DNA of 64,000 nucleotides from Neoceratodus forsteri (lineage: Eukaryota; Chordata; Ceratodontiformes; Ceratodontidae), in assembly GCA_016271365.2 (NCBI GenBank), contig CM057453.1, forward strand, positions 1,089,087,001-1,089,151,000, read 5' to 3'. Of the stretch, positions 23,757 to 35,459 are shown piece after piece. Under the pieces are notes generated by a model. That model did not search any database. It saw nothing but the letters and a program-made list of their open reading frames with translations, and was not told where the DNA came from. The position numbers and the translations under genes were made by a program. Position 1 is the first letter of the stretch. Every line of letters starts with the position of its first letter.

Positions 23757-26700
23757 GAGGTCTTTAAGCCCGAGGTTCAATGGGCAGAGCAACTACTTCA
23801 CTCCTCCATCAGCCTTATAAGGTCACTCATCCTGGGCCTCTCCAGGATTAATTTCTTGTTGTGGCCGGCGGCGCCATCATTCCTCACTCCTACCCCAGTC
23901 CTCCTTCCTCTCGGCTCTCTACATTGTGCAGTGCCTCAGCATCCAGCTCACTGCTCCTTCTCTGTCAGCTGCTGTTCACAGCCTTGTCTGCCCCCTTATT
24001 TTGTTACCGCTTCTGCTGCACTCTCCTTATCTCCTCCTTTTTCCCTCCCCTTCCCCATACCACGAGTGTTCATCCCACCTCTGTCTCCTTTCCTCCCTGG
24101 AGCACATCTTCTGGTGGGTTTTCGGCTCATTGCCCACCACTCCTTCTGCCACTGGTGCACCTAGTCATGTCGTCATTGCATGGCACTCCATCACAAGTGC
24201 TGGTTTGCTGCTCATATCTTATCCTGCTTGCTCACCTTTCAGTGCAATCCCCCTACCTCTCAGCCACCTGTCTCCTCATCTCCTCATTCAGGGATGTGCC
24301 TTGCTGCAACTTGGGGATGGAGAACCACAATCAGGACCACACTTTCATTATTGGTGTTCTCCGGTCTGGAAGCTGGTAGTCTCCTCTCCGGGGTTTCATT
24401 TCCAGTACATTCTGTCTCCAACCTGGTCAGTACCTTTCCTGTCTGTCATTGGTTTGTGCTAAAAAACTGAGGCTTACAGATTCAGGACTCTGACTGCACC
24501 TCGTGGACCCATATTGTATGGCTTTTAGTCTTGGACAAAGGATTAGGTGCACACTGAGCATTACTTGATTTTTTGCAGGAGACCAATGCTATTTTGAGCA
24601 TGATGTGGCATCCTATAGTGCAGTACTAAATGGAGCACTCACCACCAGAGTAAATGGCCATAGATGAGTTTAATGCAGTGCATGTACAATCACTTTATTT
24701 AAAGTGTTTCAACTTAACAAAGGTTGAAACCAGGCTCCACTGAGAAGCAATTGCCTAACACGTTTCACATTTTTAAAATGCTTTCTCAAATGCCTTGTTT
24801 TAATCTCCTTTTGTGTAAAAAAAAAAAAAACTCCCTCAGAGTTTAGCGTAAAACTTGGTGAGACTGATTTGAGGCACTCTCCCTTAAACTGAATTACTGA
24901 CTACCTCAAAATCTGGCCCCAGCTTGTTAACTCTATTGGAGAAATGTTGTCTTCTTGTGTTACTACAAGTGGTGTACCACAGTGTCCAATCCAGGTACAG
25001 TACCAGAATATTTTCCATCTTTATTAGTAAATAGCAGGTATACGTACAAAGTTCTGCTATATGTGGATGACCTCATCCTCTTCACCTCAAACTCTTGCTG
25101 ATATCAGTACTAAACATGAATCTGACTTTTGCACTCTCAAGGACTGCATGCTTTGAAACAAACTACTGCTGAATGAAATTAAAACTAAAATGATGTTGAT
25201 TGTGACAAAAATGACAGTAAATGAATCTAAATACCAGCTCCAAATCTCTACTCATGATGACACAATTGAACATCAAATTGCAACACTTTTTCATTGCAAA
25301 TCACAGCTGCTTTAGAAGGGTGCAATACCATCGGAAGGTGGTTGCACTTCAAATTGTTGTGCCTCCACTTGCATCCAGATAAACTACAGTATGCAAAAGT
25401 GCAACAAACGTGATGCAATTATGATGCAACCTACAAATTACATATTCTAGCAGTTGCCTCCTTCTATTCATGGCAAAAAAAAAAAAAGTGTTAATGCAGC
25501 TATAGTAGACCTTGGGCTCCCACCAATCATTTCTAGCCTACTACAGCCCTGGACTCTTCATTCTCTGTTGATTCCCTCTCGTCCTCGCTGCTGCTCTCAT
25601 GCAGTTTTCATCCCACACCGGCCCTCAAGGATTCACTCCACTAGGCCTACAATCGATCTTTATTTTGGGCATAGCCCACCCTGTGGCATCCCAGTAGTTT
25701 TTCATGGCTCCCTACCTTCGAAACCCTCCTACGCCCCCATCAACTCTGCTCCCTCCATCTGCCTCCTCCTGCTTGCCTGTTCTACCTTGGCACTTCATCT
25801 CCTTTCGGAGCACTCATTCCTCACAGCACTCAATGCTTTGGGGTGTATTCGTTCTGCTCCCTCTCCTCAGCTGCCATTGCCCGCTTGTTCTTCCGTCCAC
25901 TTAAATTAGCTGTCTCTAACTGACTCCGTCTGGCCTGTACTCAGTATTTCTTTGGGCATCCCTATCATGACTCATATGATGCCTCATCTGGCTCTACATA
26001 CTACAGTTCTCATCCTGTACTGGTCATCAAGGATTCACTCCAATCAAGGCCTGCATTCGATAATTCTTGGGCATGAATCATATGCCACTTCATTGAACTG
26101 CGGCCCTCCTGTCGCATTCCTCAAATTCCTGACTCCAGTCATCATTTGTGCATATACCTATCATGAATCATATGCTATCTCATCAAACTGAGGCCCTCCT
26201 GCTGTATTTATCAAGTTCCTGACTCCGGTCATCATTTGGGCAGCCGTTCTGCGGCACATATCAGGTTCTTGACTATGGTCATCTTTCTCTTATCCTTACC
26301 CTGTAGTTCCTCTAATTCCATCCCTTCCTCGAGCAATGTCTATGGCCGACCCCTTCTAGCCTGCAGTTGATATCTCTTTAGGCATACCTATCGTGAATCA
26401 TATACCACATCATCATCCCATGGCCCTCCTGCCGCATGTTAGGTTCCAGACTCCGGTCATCATTCACTCATCCTTACCTCAGAGTTTATCTATTCACATC
26501 TCTCCTCGAGCATACCAATCATCAAATCATGCTACCTCGTCGACCCTCTGCTCCCACAGCTATTCCCACCATCAGTCTTCTCCTGCCCAGTACACCTCTC
26601 ATCACATCCTATGCCATACCCTATGGTTCCACACATGCCTAATTGGCCTCAGGGTCTCATTCCTTCTCAACCCTCCTCGCTCCTCTACAGGTCCATGATA

Positions 26701-29190
26701 CCTCACCTCGACCTGCACATCGATTTACATCGATCAATCAGCATACCTTCCATTGACTGCTATGGTCCTGGATTCCCTCCATCGTTGTTCTTTGACCTTT
26801 CCTACCTCACTTTCACTGTGCCTGCCTCTAATACTTCCCTCTATCATCGTCCGTAGTCCATTTCCTACCTCACCTCACCTGTTCCAGCCACCATGGCTTC
26901 CTTCCGTCATTGTCTTATTAGCTTCTGAGTCTCCCTCCTCATGTCACTCATTCAAGCATACCTCTCATTGGGTCTTATGCTACCTCATCTTCGCCTGCCA
27001 GTTCTGCCTTAGCACTTCGCCTCCTTTCAGAGCACTCATTTAGACATGCTTCAAGGAGCCCTCATTCTGCTCTTTCTCCTCTACTGTCTCATCAGGCTCT
27101 AATTTTACCTTCCCATACCCCGACCTGTTCCTGGTGGCTGGTCTTCTCCCGACTCCATCTGGTTATCCTCATCTCACCCGACCTCATGTGGGTCTATTCC
27201 ATCATATTGACTGCTGTCCCTCCTCGAACAGCTGCCCAGCGCTGGTATCTCTGGCTCATCCGACCTCTACCTGGTTTCCTCCGTCACATCGTCTCTTCGA
27301 GCATAACCCTCTAGGGTCCATGTTGCCTTGACAATGACCTGTTCTCCACTCACAATATGCCTTCCTGTCAATTGCCCCTTTGCTGGGGGCTGGTAGGCTG
27401 CTCTCAGTCATCATTCAAGGTTCATCCTCTCTCACTTTCGAGTGTCTAGTTCCAGACATCACCTGCATCTCTCGACAGCTGTTCAGTGGTAGGACCGATT
27501 ATCTCCATGCTACCTCACCTCGTTCTGCTCATCTGTTTGCATTGCTCCATAAGTTTACCTCTCCTGAGCTTCTCTGCTCCAGGAATTCCATCCCTCATGG
27601 TCCTTTGTCCTGTCATACCTCGCTTTTTACTGTGCCAGCCTCCAAGCATTTGCTCCATCGTCATACATCATCTTTTCTCTCCTATCAATTGCTCGGGCAT
27701 GCCTCTCATTGGGTTTATCCATCTCCTTGGATCTTATGCTACTCCATCAACCTGCCACTCTCCTGCAGCATTCCTCTCCATCCCTCCATTCTGGACCGAT
27801 CGAACTGTGTGTTGCTTCATTCCGATTCCATAATTATGCATGCCTTATTGGCCTTGGAGTCTGCTGCCTCACATCGATCAATCAAGCATGTCTCACTGGG
27901 TCTTCCGCTATCTCATCGACGGGCTGCTCTTATGCGGCATTCATCATCATCAGTCTTCATCCTCCTCCAGCGTGCCTTCTTGGCCTCTAGGTCTCCTTCC
28001 TCACATCGATCATTCATGCTTATTTCTCCTTGTGTCTTCCTTTACCTCATCACCCTGCTGCGTTCCTGCAGTGATCTTCTTCATCCTCAGTCTTCTCCTG
28101 GGACCATCTGGATAACCCTCACCCACCTGACCTCTACTTGGCTCTTCTGTGCATTGACTGCTCCCTGCTACCTCGACTCCACCTACTCCCTCAAGCTTCT
28201 CATGCCTGCCTCCGGGTCTCCCTCGCTCATATAATGGCCTGCTCCTGTGACCCTCTTGCCATTCTGTTGCATCACATCACCTACACGGGCGTAACCCTCT
28301 TGGGTTCCTGCTATCTCAACTCGCCTCGATCCATGCTCTGGGACATGGCTTCCTGTCCATTGCCCTTTGTTATGGGCTAGCTGGCTGCTCTCCGCCATTG
28401 TTGAAGTTCATTTCCATCTCCTCTTCCTCAATCTTCTCACTTCAACCTGCTGTACTCCTGCAGTGATCATCGTCATCAGTCCACATCATCCTCAGTCTTC
28501 TCATAAGAGCATCTGGATATCTCTTGCTTCTCAGATTTCTACATGGATCTCCTCCTTCCCGTCGACTACTCGGGCATACCCCTCTCGGGTTCCTGATGCC
28601 TCCTGTTCCTTCTTCAATCTGTGCTTTCTTTGGGGGGAATTTCTCTATACCATCATAATCATCCCTACTCATATCCTTCTCTTTAATGATGTACATCTTT
28701 AAATCAAATGTCATCAGCCTGGAGGGAAGGCGATCTCGGCCTTAGATACCCAGAGGTTTCCTCCTAAAATATTTTTTTTCCTCCTCTCCTCCGTGCCAAT
28801 GGTCATAATATTAGTTAGAGTTAGTGCTTTCTTAGGTTAATTAGTTAGGTTCCACTGTTGGACAGAGGCGGATGGTGTCCCCGCTTTCCCCTCTCTCCTT
28901 AGGAGGTCTGCCCTTAATCATCTTCTCAGAATGTATTCATTCATCATCCTTGTCTCTTCGATGCTCGACACCTGATTGGGTATTCTTTGTGGTCTTCTTC
29001 CTAAGCTACCTTTAGCTGATGCAATCATTCCCGCGACACCTTTGGGGGGGGAACCCTCCTCTAGGGTTCCTTGTGTCATACCCCTACTGGGTGGTACATC
29101 ACACGGATAGAGAGGCGTAAAGCCACAAAGTAAATCATCAAGTCACAAAAGCACCTTCTCATCTCATCTAGTTGCATAAGCAAAATTGAA
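23757..29190 (+). mobile_element. Pyrimidine-rich non-coding element, 5.4 kb
   Basis: It starts with a 110-bp block A (GAGGTCTTTAAGCC, TTCAATGGGCAGAGCAACTA, TATA-like CTTATAAGG near 23814, CCTGGGCCTCTCCAGGAT) and ends with a 200-bp block B (28991-29190). Both blocks recur in the short form at 29193-29543. The interior is strongly C/T-rich and made of diverged tandem repeats with about 90-105 bp units (CATGAATCATATGCCAC, GACTCCGGTCATCATT) and a longer period near 1 kb. Open frames up to 284 residues are Leu/Ser/His/Pro-rich by composition, match no family I know, and are not called. Class unknown. Confidence 0.6.
29050..29070. other. Conserved hairpin in end block B
   Basis: Stem GGAACCCT pairs perfectly with AGGGTTCC around a 5-nt loop. 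The same hairpin is kept at 29403-29423 in block B', and each is followed by a second small CCCT..AGGG pairing. Confidence 0.65.
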
Positions 29191-29192
29191 TG

Positions 29193-29543
29193 AGAGGGCT
29201 TTAAGCCAGAGGTTCAATGGGCAGAGCAACTACGTCACTCTCCTGTCAGCCTTATAAGGTCACTCATCCTGGGCCTCTCCAGGATTCGTTTCTTGTTGCC
29301 CACCATCCACCCCTCCTCCTCTAGCAGTTAGTCTCTCTTACCCATGGGCTTCTTCCTAAGCTACTTGTAGCCGACACAATCATTCCCACGGCACCTGTAG
29401 GGGGAACCCTCCTCTAGGGTTCCTTGCATCATACCCCTACAGGGTGGTACATTACATGGATAGAGAGGCATAAAGCCACAAAGTAAATCATCAAGTCACA
29501 TAAGCACCATCTCATCTCATCTAGTTGCATAGGCACAATTGAA
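29193..29543 (+). mobile_element. Short form of the pyrimidine-rich element
   Basis: Block A' (GAGGGCTTTAAGCC to TTTCTTGTTG, 29193-29297) and block B' (29348-29543) are joined by about 50 bp. They match the two ends of the 5.4-kb element directly to the left, in the same orientation and abutting it. This is either an internally deleted copy or part of a tandem or terminal-repeat structure. Copy B of the composite repeat begins immediately after it. Confidence 0.7.
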
Positions 29544-29675
29544 CTGCTTTTTATGTTTGCCATGCACGCAGGCACAAGTGAATGTATTGCAGTAGTACTG
29601 CTTTTGGATGGGTTTGACACTGTTCATCCAATGCAGAGCAGTGTTTTAGGATATATAGTATGTAGTCCCTAAAAT

Positions 29676-29700
29676 CGGTATGCTGACGCTCAGCATACCG
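29676..29700. other. Perfect 11-bp hairpin
   Basis: CGGTATGCTGA and its exact reverse complement TCAGCATACCG are separated by CGC. Confidence 0.85.
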
Positions 29701-30848
29701 AGCCAATCTGCCTGAAATGCAGAGCCCTGAATGGATCGTATGCCTGACAGCAATATCTTGGGCATTGCGACCATAAATAAGTGTAAAATGAGGGGGGGGG
29801 GCTTTGCCCCCTGCACCCCCATGTGCAGGGCTTTGCCTTCTACACCCTCATGACTAAAATAAGCAACTCCAAGGGGGATCAGACCCCAGAGTAAAAAAAT
29901 AAGTGCTACGGGGGTTCACAAAAGGAAATGCCCTGTCCAGAACCTGGGTCTGAAGGAGCACACCAGCAGACCTGCAGGTGGTGTAGCCCTGTACACCACT
30001 GGAACAGCTTGTCCAATTCCTGGAATCCACTGTCCCTTGACATGCACAAACAGGGGCAGGTAGCAACCTGTCACATCCACTACCTTACCCCTGTTAAAAT
30101 CCATCTGAGAATCCATCACTGGGAAGCTCACTATCGGGACACTACACCTATCAGGGAAGTGTGCCCAGGCAGGTGAGTGTCAGGATAGTGAGCCATGGGA
30201 AAACATAAGGGTACCATGTTTTAGGGGCAATTCAGTGTCACACCAATCATTAGCGAGGCTTAATATGACAGAGTTTTGGCTTGTTGGATGGACTGTACTG
30301 AACTTGAAAAGGAATAGTGAGTCCAGTCAGGGGTCAGCTATTCCCTTTGATCTGCGTCACCCAGTGGTGATCTGTCAAAGTCAGCCTGGCATGTGTGGAA
30401 TGTCTGCCAGCTGAAAGAGTAAACTGCGCTCCTACACATGCACAGTTACATCTCCATAGGTCCATCTCTATGTGTCATTTTTTTTATTTAACCCTCCTGA
30501 CCCTCTCTCTCAGCACCCCCCCATAAACATAACAGTGACACTGGGGGGTGCCCAATCCCCCAGTGTTGCAATCCATAATCATGCGTCCTCTTGTTTTTGT
30601 TTTTTTTAACCACCAGTCGAGTCTCAATGTGCTGTTTTTGGTTTTATTATTATTTTTTTATCCTGCCCACTCAACCCTCCCTCTCAGCACCCACCCCCAC
30701 CCCCACAAACATAACAGTGACACTTGGGTGCCCAATCCCCCAGAGTCATGATCCAGAATCACCCGTCCTTTTGACTTTTGTGGCTTTTATTGTCCCCCAC
30801 CCAGCCCTTGCACTCAGCACCCACGACCACCCTGAAGCCCTTACTTAC

Positions 30849-30921
30849 CCACCGGGACTCCAACGCTGTCATCTTCTGTGGACCGTAGACACATCTTCAC
30901 TCTTCAAAGCCAGACCATGAA
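30849..30921 (-). other. Exon-like cassette (copy B)
   Basis: A 73-bp block read on minus. The acceptor is CTGTTTCTTCAG (AG at 30923-30922) and the donor is GTGG/GTAAGTAAG (GT at 30848-30847). It is homologous to the cassettes of copies A and C (shared GGCTTTGAAGA, AGATGTGT, GGTCCAC.GAAGAT). Both sites are conserved in all three copies. Confidence 0.6.
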
Positions 30922-30984
30922 CTGAAGAAACAGGTATGTGGTTCAGTGTATTTCAGTGGGGGTTTGAACTTAGTGGAATAACTT

Positions 30985-32100
30985 TGCCATTTTTACATAT
31001 TTTTGGCCGACATTCTCAGCATGCCTTTTTTGGGACCCCACCTCATAAACAATTGTACTGACATTAGGCAAATCTGCCCTGAAAGGTGATTTTGTGGTCC
31101 CTGTGAGAAATAATGAATTTGGTATAAAAATACTAAAAAGCAACAAAGTTGTGAGTCTACACTGAAATTTGCAAAAGCAGACTCATAACTTTGGCAATTT
31201 TCCATTTTTTTAACCCAAATTTACAACAGAGCCATTTCTTTACAGCACCTCATGAATGTGACAGCTGTCATTTTTCAAATCCTGGCAAAAATATATTTAT
31301 TTATATCCCAAAAGGTGATTTTGCAGTCCCTGTGTGAAATCACTTTTTGGGCAGGAGTTCAACATTTTCCATGCCTTTGTTCATGAGACAGTGTCATAAG
31401 AAGGTTATGCTGAAAATTTGATGAAAATATTTTAAAAAGCAAAGTTATTAGGCTACATTGAATTTTGCAACCACAGGCTCATAAATGTGGTAATTTTCAA
31501 TATTTTTACCCAAAATTTTTAACATAGCCATTTCTTTACAGCACCTCATGAATGTGACAGCTGTCATTTTTCAGCTCCTGGCAAAATAATGTTTATGCGT
31601 CCTGAAAGGTGATTTTGCAGTCCCTGTACAAAATCATCTTTTGGCCAGGAGTTGAACATTTTATCTGCCCTTCTTCATGAGGAGGGGTCATAAGAAGGCT
31701 ATGTTGAAAATTTTGTTTAAAAATATAAAAAAAAAGCCAACAAATTTATGAGCCTACGTTATACTTTACAAAAGCAGGCTCATAACTTTTGTAATTTTCA
31801 ATATTTTTACCCCAAATTTACAACATAGCCATTTCTTTATAGCACCTCATGAATGTGACAGCTGCCATTTCTCAAATCCTACCCAAAATGTGTTTTTGCA
31901 TCCCAAAAGGTGATTTCACAGTCCCTGCATAAAATCACCTTTCAGACAGGAGTTGAACATTTTCTCTGCACTTCTTCCTTGAGGTGGGGTTATAAGAAGG
32001 CAATGTTGACAATTTGGGACAAAAATATTACCACATAACAAAGTTATGAGCCTGCATTCAAATTTACAAATACAGCCTCCTAACTTTAGTAATACATAAC
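30985..32100. repeat. Tandem array of palindromic units (copy B)
   Basis: Four units with left arms near 30990, 31195, 31493 and 31794 (AATTTTCAATATTTTTACCC, ACATAGCCATTTCTTTACAG, CACCTCATGAATGTGACAGC). Inverted right arms contain AAGAAGG and ATGTTGAAAATTT. Confidence 0.8.
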
Positions 32101-32180
32101 CCACACAGTGCATCACAACCAGTCTACTACCCACTGGCTTCTATACCAGTGGCGAACATCCAGCATTGACAAATGCTTGT

Positions 32181-32545
32181 TCTGGTATTGCAGCAGTGCA
32201 AGCCCATATATGGTTGCTACAGCGATGGTAATACAGTGAAGACCAATACAGTGACAGAATTGGCTGTTTGCTGTACTGGTTCACTGTTTTACCGATGCCA
32301 CTGTCTCCAGGGAGTTCACCCCTCCCTTAAACAACTCTGACTCAGAGTTGATAATCTTTAGTGTGGGGGATGCTGGGGGGCAGAGCCCACTGCATGGGTG
32401 GTGCAGGGGGTGAAGTCCACCACAAAAAACACTTGTGTTCCTGGATGGCACAATGCTGACTGTAAGCATTGTGCCATCATTCTAATGGCATTCAACAGGA
32501 TTCCTGTTGATGTGGCATGGTGGAACTGAGCAAGCCATGCAGCAA
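32181..32545. repeat. Hairpin-rich segment beside copy B
   Basis: Contains a perfect 14-bp stem (GATGGCACAATGCT, 32444-32457, with 32465-32478) and a 9-bp stem with one spacer base (TCAACAGGA, 32492-32500, with 32502-32510). A GGGGGGCAGAGCCC..TGCAGGGGGTGAAG stretch resembles, in inverted form, the G-rich stretch at 29792-29850 in copy B's head. It may be a rearranged piece of the same family. Confidence 0.6.
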
Positions 32546-32893
32546 GTAGGGCTACCACCTGATTTGATTTCAGCAGGACAATCCCGATTTGGGCACCTGT
32601 GTCTTGCCAAAACCATGATAAATGCTGCATGTCCTGATATTGTAGTAGAAAAATATTTTCTTACTTTCCTCTAAATGTTGCAGAAAACTATAATACCTCA
32701 ACAAAAATACCTTAACATGAAAACAATCAATGTGAACAACTAAAATACTACAACACTCAATCTTAATTTTGAATATTTCGAGAAAAAAACATCTGTTGCA
32801 TTGGTTGAGGTTACATACTGTATTATCCTGCAAAAAATCGTATCTCAGTAAGAAATGTCCCACTTTGTGCTTCTTAAAAGGTGGTTACCCTAG
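32546..32893 (+). mobile_element. 348-bp MITE with CTAGGG-type inverted ends
   Basis: The ends are GTAGGGCTACCACCT and AGGTGGTTACCCTAG (inverted, 13 of 15 positions). A 6-bp direct repeat CAGCAA flanks it at 32540-32545 and 32894-32899. The interior matches the truncated copy at 3425-3620. No coding capacity. The superfamily is not assigned. Confidence 0.82.
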
Positions 32894-32989
32894 CAGCAAT
32901 CCTTCTGAGGATATAATCCTTTGACAATCCTCTTCACTCCACAGATGGACCTTTCTTCACCTAACCACAAATAAACATTTATTTATTTA

Positions 32990-34830
32990 TTGAAAATATT
33001 TATTTATTGAAAACTTTGCAAAATACTTTTGAACACAGGTGATAATTTACAAAGGTTTCTAGTCAAATACATAGTACGAAAAACATTACAAGTAAAATAA
33101 GCCGTTCCAGAGGAAATGCAGTCAAGCCTGGCTCAGAGCACTTAAGACGGATCTGTTACATACAATTTTGATAAAATTCATAGAGATCATTGTATAAAAA
33201 GTCACAGGATATGTAGAGAGAGAAACCAAATAAAATAGTTTAACATTTACAATTGCACTGGACTGCAAGGCAGACCACAAAGATCACTTAAACTGATTAA
33301 TTGTGGGGAGATTTAGCAGAGTATCAGGCAGTTTGTTTAACTAGTTAGCAGCCCTGTCAGCAAATGGCGATTTTCCCAGCTGAGAACACCAGAAAGGAGG
33401 CTTAAGGGCATTTCTGACCATATTTCTGGTGTTGTATTGGTTTGAGATGGTACAGAAACAATTCGTTAAAGCAGGAGGTGTTAGGGACAGGAGCACCTTT
33501 CTGACTACCAAACAGGTCTAGAACTTTATTCTGCAGGGTAAAGGTAATCAGTTAGTGAATGTGTAAAGGGTACAAATATGAGTGCGGTTATCTGTACCAA
33601 GTAAAAAGTGTCATGCCTTATTACAGAGCATCTTAATTCTGTTTAGCACTGTGTTATAGGCAGCTGCATAGAGAGAGTGGCCATAATCTATAAGTGACAG
33701 ACTGGAGCTGGCTACAATAAGGAGTTTAGCATCCCCAATGAGATTGTTCCAGTTATGGTACAGGGCACCCAGTCTATTGCTAGCCTTGGCCACTAGATTG
33801 TCAACATGGCATGCCAAAGATAATGGGCCCAATTCATAAAGGATGACACAGGGCTTAAGCCAAGCCCTATGTCATCTGCAATGTTTGTCACAGCTGAGCA
33901 AATGCCTGTGTGTGCAATGCAGCCTGATTCAGGAAGAGCTGGCACATTTGCAACCTTTTTCTACATTTTATGGCAGCTGGTGCCAAAGGTTTGGTGCAAG
34001 CCCTGTAAAATGCATCCCCCTTGGATGCAAAGTTAGACCATGGGGGAACTGGCCTAACTTGTAGCATCTGGCACACCCGATCGTGAATTGCGATCGGTGC
34101 CAAATGTCTGCTGCAAGCCCCCTGCATCGTCTGTTCAGCACATTGGGGATATGCACCAGATGCAACCCTTCCTTAGTCGGGCCCCAGATGTCATCCTCAG
34201 TTACTTCAAGGTATCTGAAGGTCTACACCTGTTCAAGGTTTTGTCCCTGGCCATTTTGAATGATAATTGTGGAACTTTCCTCTTCTATGGGAGACTAGAG
34301 AAGAGTATGGTCTTTGTTTTTTTGTAACTGAGAACCCATTTTTCATTGGAGAACCAGCTTTTCTGGTGACCAGAAGTTACTTTAGAGAGTGGCAGTGAGG
34401 CTGTCAATGTCTGAGTTTTTGGAGTAGATGACAGCATCATCGGCATAGGGGAGTATGTTGGTTGTCTGACAGGCATCAGGCAGTTCATTTATGAAGAGAC
34501 CAAATAGCAGCTGGCTTAAACTGGAGCCCTGGGGACACCGATAGCTACTCACCTAGTGTTGGACAAAGATTTATCTATCTTCACACGCTGGGAGTGACTG
34601 GTGAGATAGCTGTAAAACCAGTCAGCTGTGTTCTGTGACAAATCCATGCCAAGGAGTTTGTTATGTAAGAGTGTATGATTGACCAGGTTAAAGGCTTTAC
34701 ACAGGACAGCAGGGGACTGAGGATGTCTACTAAGACATGCACAAGTCCTGACAGTAGATTCATAAGAAGGGTGCTACCCTCCTTCACAGAAAGGAGTTTT
34801 AAGTAAGGCAGCCCATGCTCCACAAATGTA
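32990..34830 (-). pseudogene. CR1/L2-like LINE RT and C-terminus, split by a MITE
   Basis: Minus reading from about 34720: a motif A remnant KAFNLVNHTLLHNKLLG, SYLTSHSQRVKIDKSL, a degraded GVP(QGS) block, a YADD equivalent read as YSPMPMMLS in the open frame, and KTKTILFSS. After the MITE it continues with LACHVDNLVAKASNRLGALY, SLSLIDYGHSLYAAAYNTVLNR and a C-terminal region, ending in AATAAATAAA near 32990. Multiple stops show an old copy. Confidence 0.8.
33825..34184. mobile_element. 360-bp MITE with GGGCCC ends
   Basis: It interrupts the LINE protein between the YLEV-like and LACHVDNLV segments. The ends are GGGCCCAATTCATAAAGG and, inverted, GGGCCCGACTAAGGAAGG. An internal perfect pairing CCGATCG..CGATCGG lies near 34078-34098. 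The GGGCCC start and GC-rich subterminal words resemble the PIF/Harbinger element at 51.6 kb, so a Harbinger MITE is plausible. I could not settle the target duplication. Confidence 0.65.
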
Positions 34831-34859
34831 CTGCAAAAGGGAAGGTCTCCTCAGGCTTT

Positions 34860-35440
34860 TTTTCTGTTTACTTGTGTAGTTTGCAAGCATGAACAATGAT
34901 TTCCTCTACTGCACCCTCCTAACTTCATCAGGATTTAAATGCAAACGAGGTTACTTAAGTCTGGTATGAAAACCTGCTTGACTCCAAAATGCTTTGCAGA
35001 AAATAACTACCAGGGTATTGCTATTATATTTGTTCCTTCTGACACGTAATGCCTAATACCAGAGCATCATGTTTTATGTTCAAAAACAAAGGTTCTCTCC
35101 ATTCTACTGCCAGAGAAGCCTTAGCACCTTGTGCATATGGGCAATCAAAAACAAAATGAGTCTGGGTTTTTGGCAGAAGTCCACAGGTTGTTCTCAGACA
35201 ATTATTTTCCTGTACCCATTTATGTTTGTGGGCATTCAGTACCCCCAGTCTGCCATGGCTTCTGACTCAGAGGACATCCCACATTTGTAATTTAAATAAT
35301 GAAGTCTGTATCTCCAGCTCGAGTAGAATGACCACTCTAAACAAAGAAGTTTTAGGATGAGAATCAGGCATACATTTGCAATGATGAGGAACTTCACTAT
35401 CTGCCTACTACTGCTCTTGGACTCCATTCATCGTAACCCC
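34860..35440 (-). pseudogene. Possible LINE C-terminal Cys/His fragment
   Basis: Minus reading contains CGLLPKTQTHFVFDCPYAQGAKASL in a shifted frame, which resembles the C-terminal C..H..C knuckle of some LINE proteins. The match is short and the frame is broken, so this is tentative. Otherwise nothing is recognised here. Confidence 0.3.
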
Positions 35441-35459
35441 AGCCTACCCAACAATAATG

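Larger units (their letters stand above)
29546..32180 (+). mobile_element. Composite repeat, copy B
   Basis: Same architecture as copies A and C. The left end is CTTTTTATGTTTGCCATGC. The head contains a perfect hairpin (29676-29700) and two GGTGCCCAATCCCCC repeats (about 30547 and 30726). The exon-like cassette lies on minus (30849-30921). The palindromic array spans 30985-32100. The right end is CAGCATTGACAAATGCTTGT (32161-32180). No protein recognised. Confidence 0.75.

Noticed and set aside
27380..28234. A 284-residue open frame in the pyrimidine-rich element
   Set aside because: Composition follows the C/T-rich repeats (Leu, Ser, His, Pro) and several other frames are open over the same repeats; no family motif.
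23757..29543. Reading the pyrimidine-rich element as a hammerhead-ribozyme retro-element
   Set aside because: I looked for the CTGATGA..GAAA core in the end blocks and did not find it; only a CTGATGC word is present.
23757..29543. Multi-gene operon or secretion cluster suggested by many open frames on one strand
   Set aside because: The frames come from skewed base composition; vertebrate repeat context and lack of start or ribosome-binding features rule out a bacterial origin.
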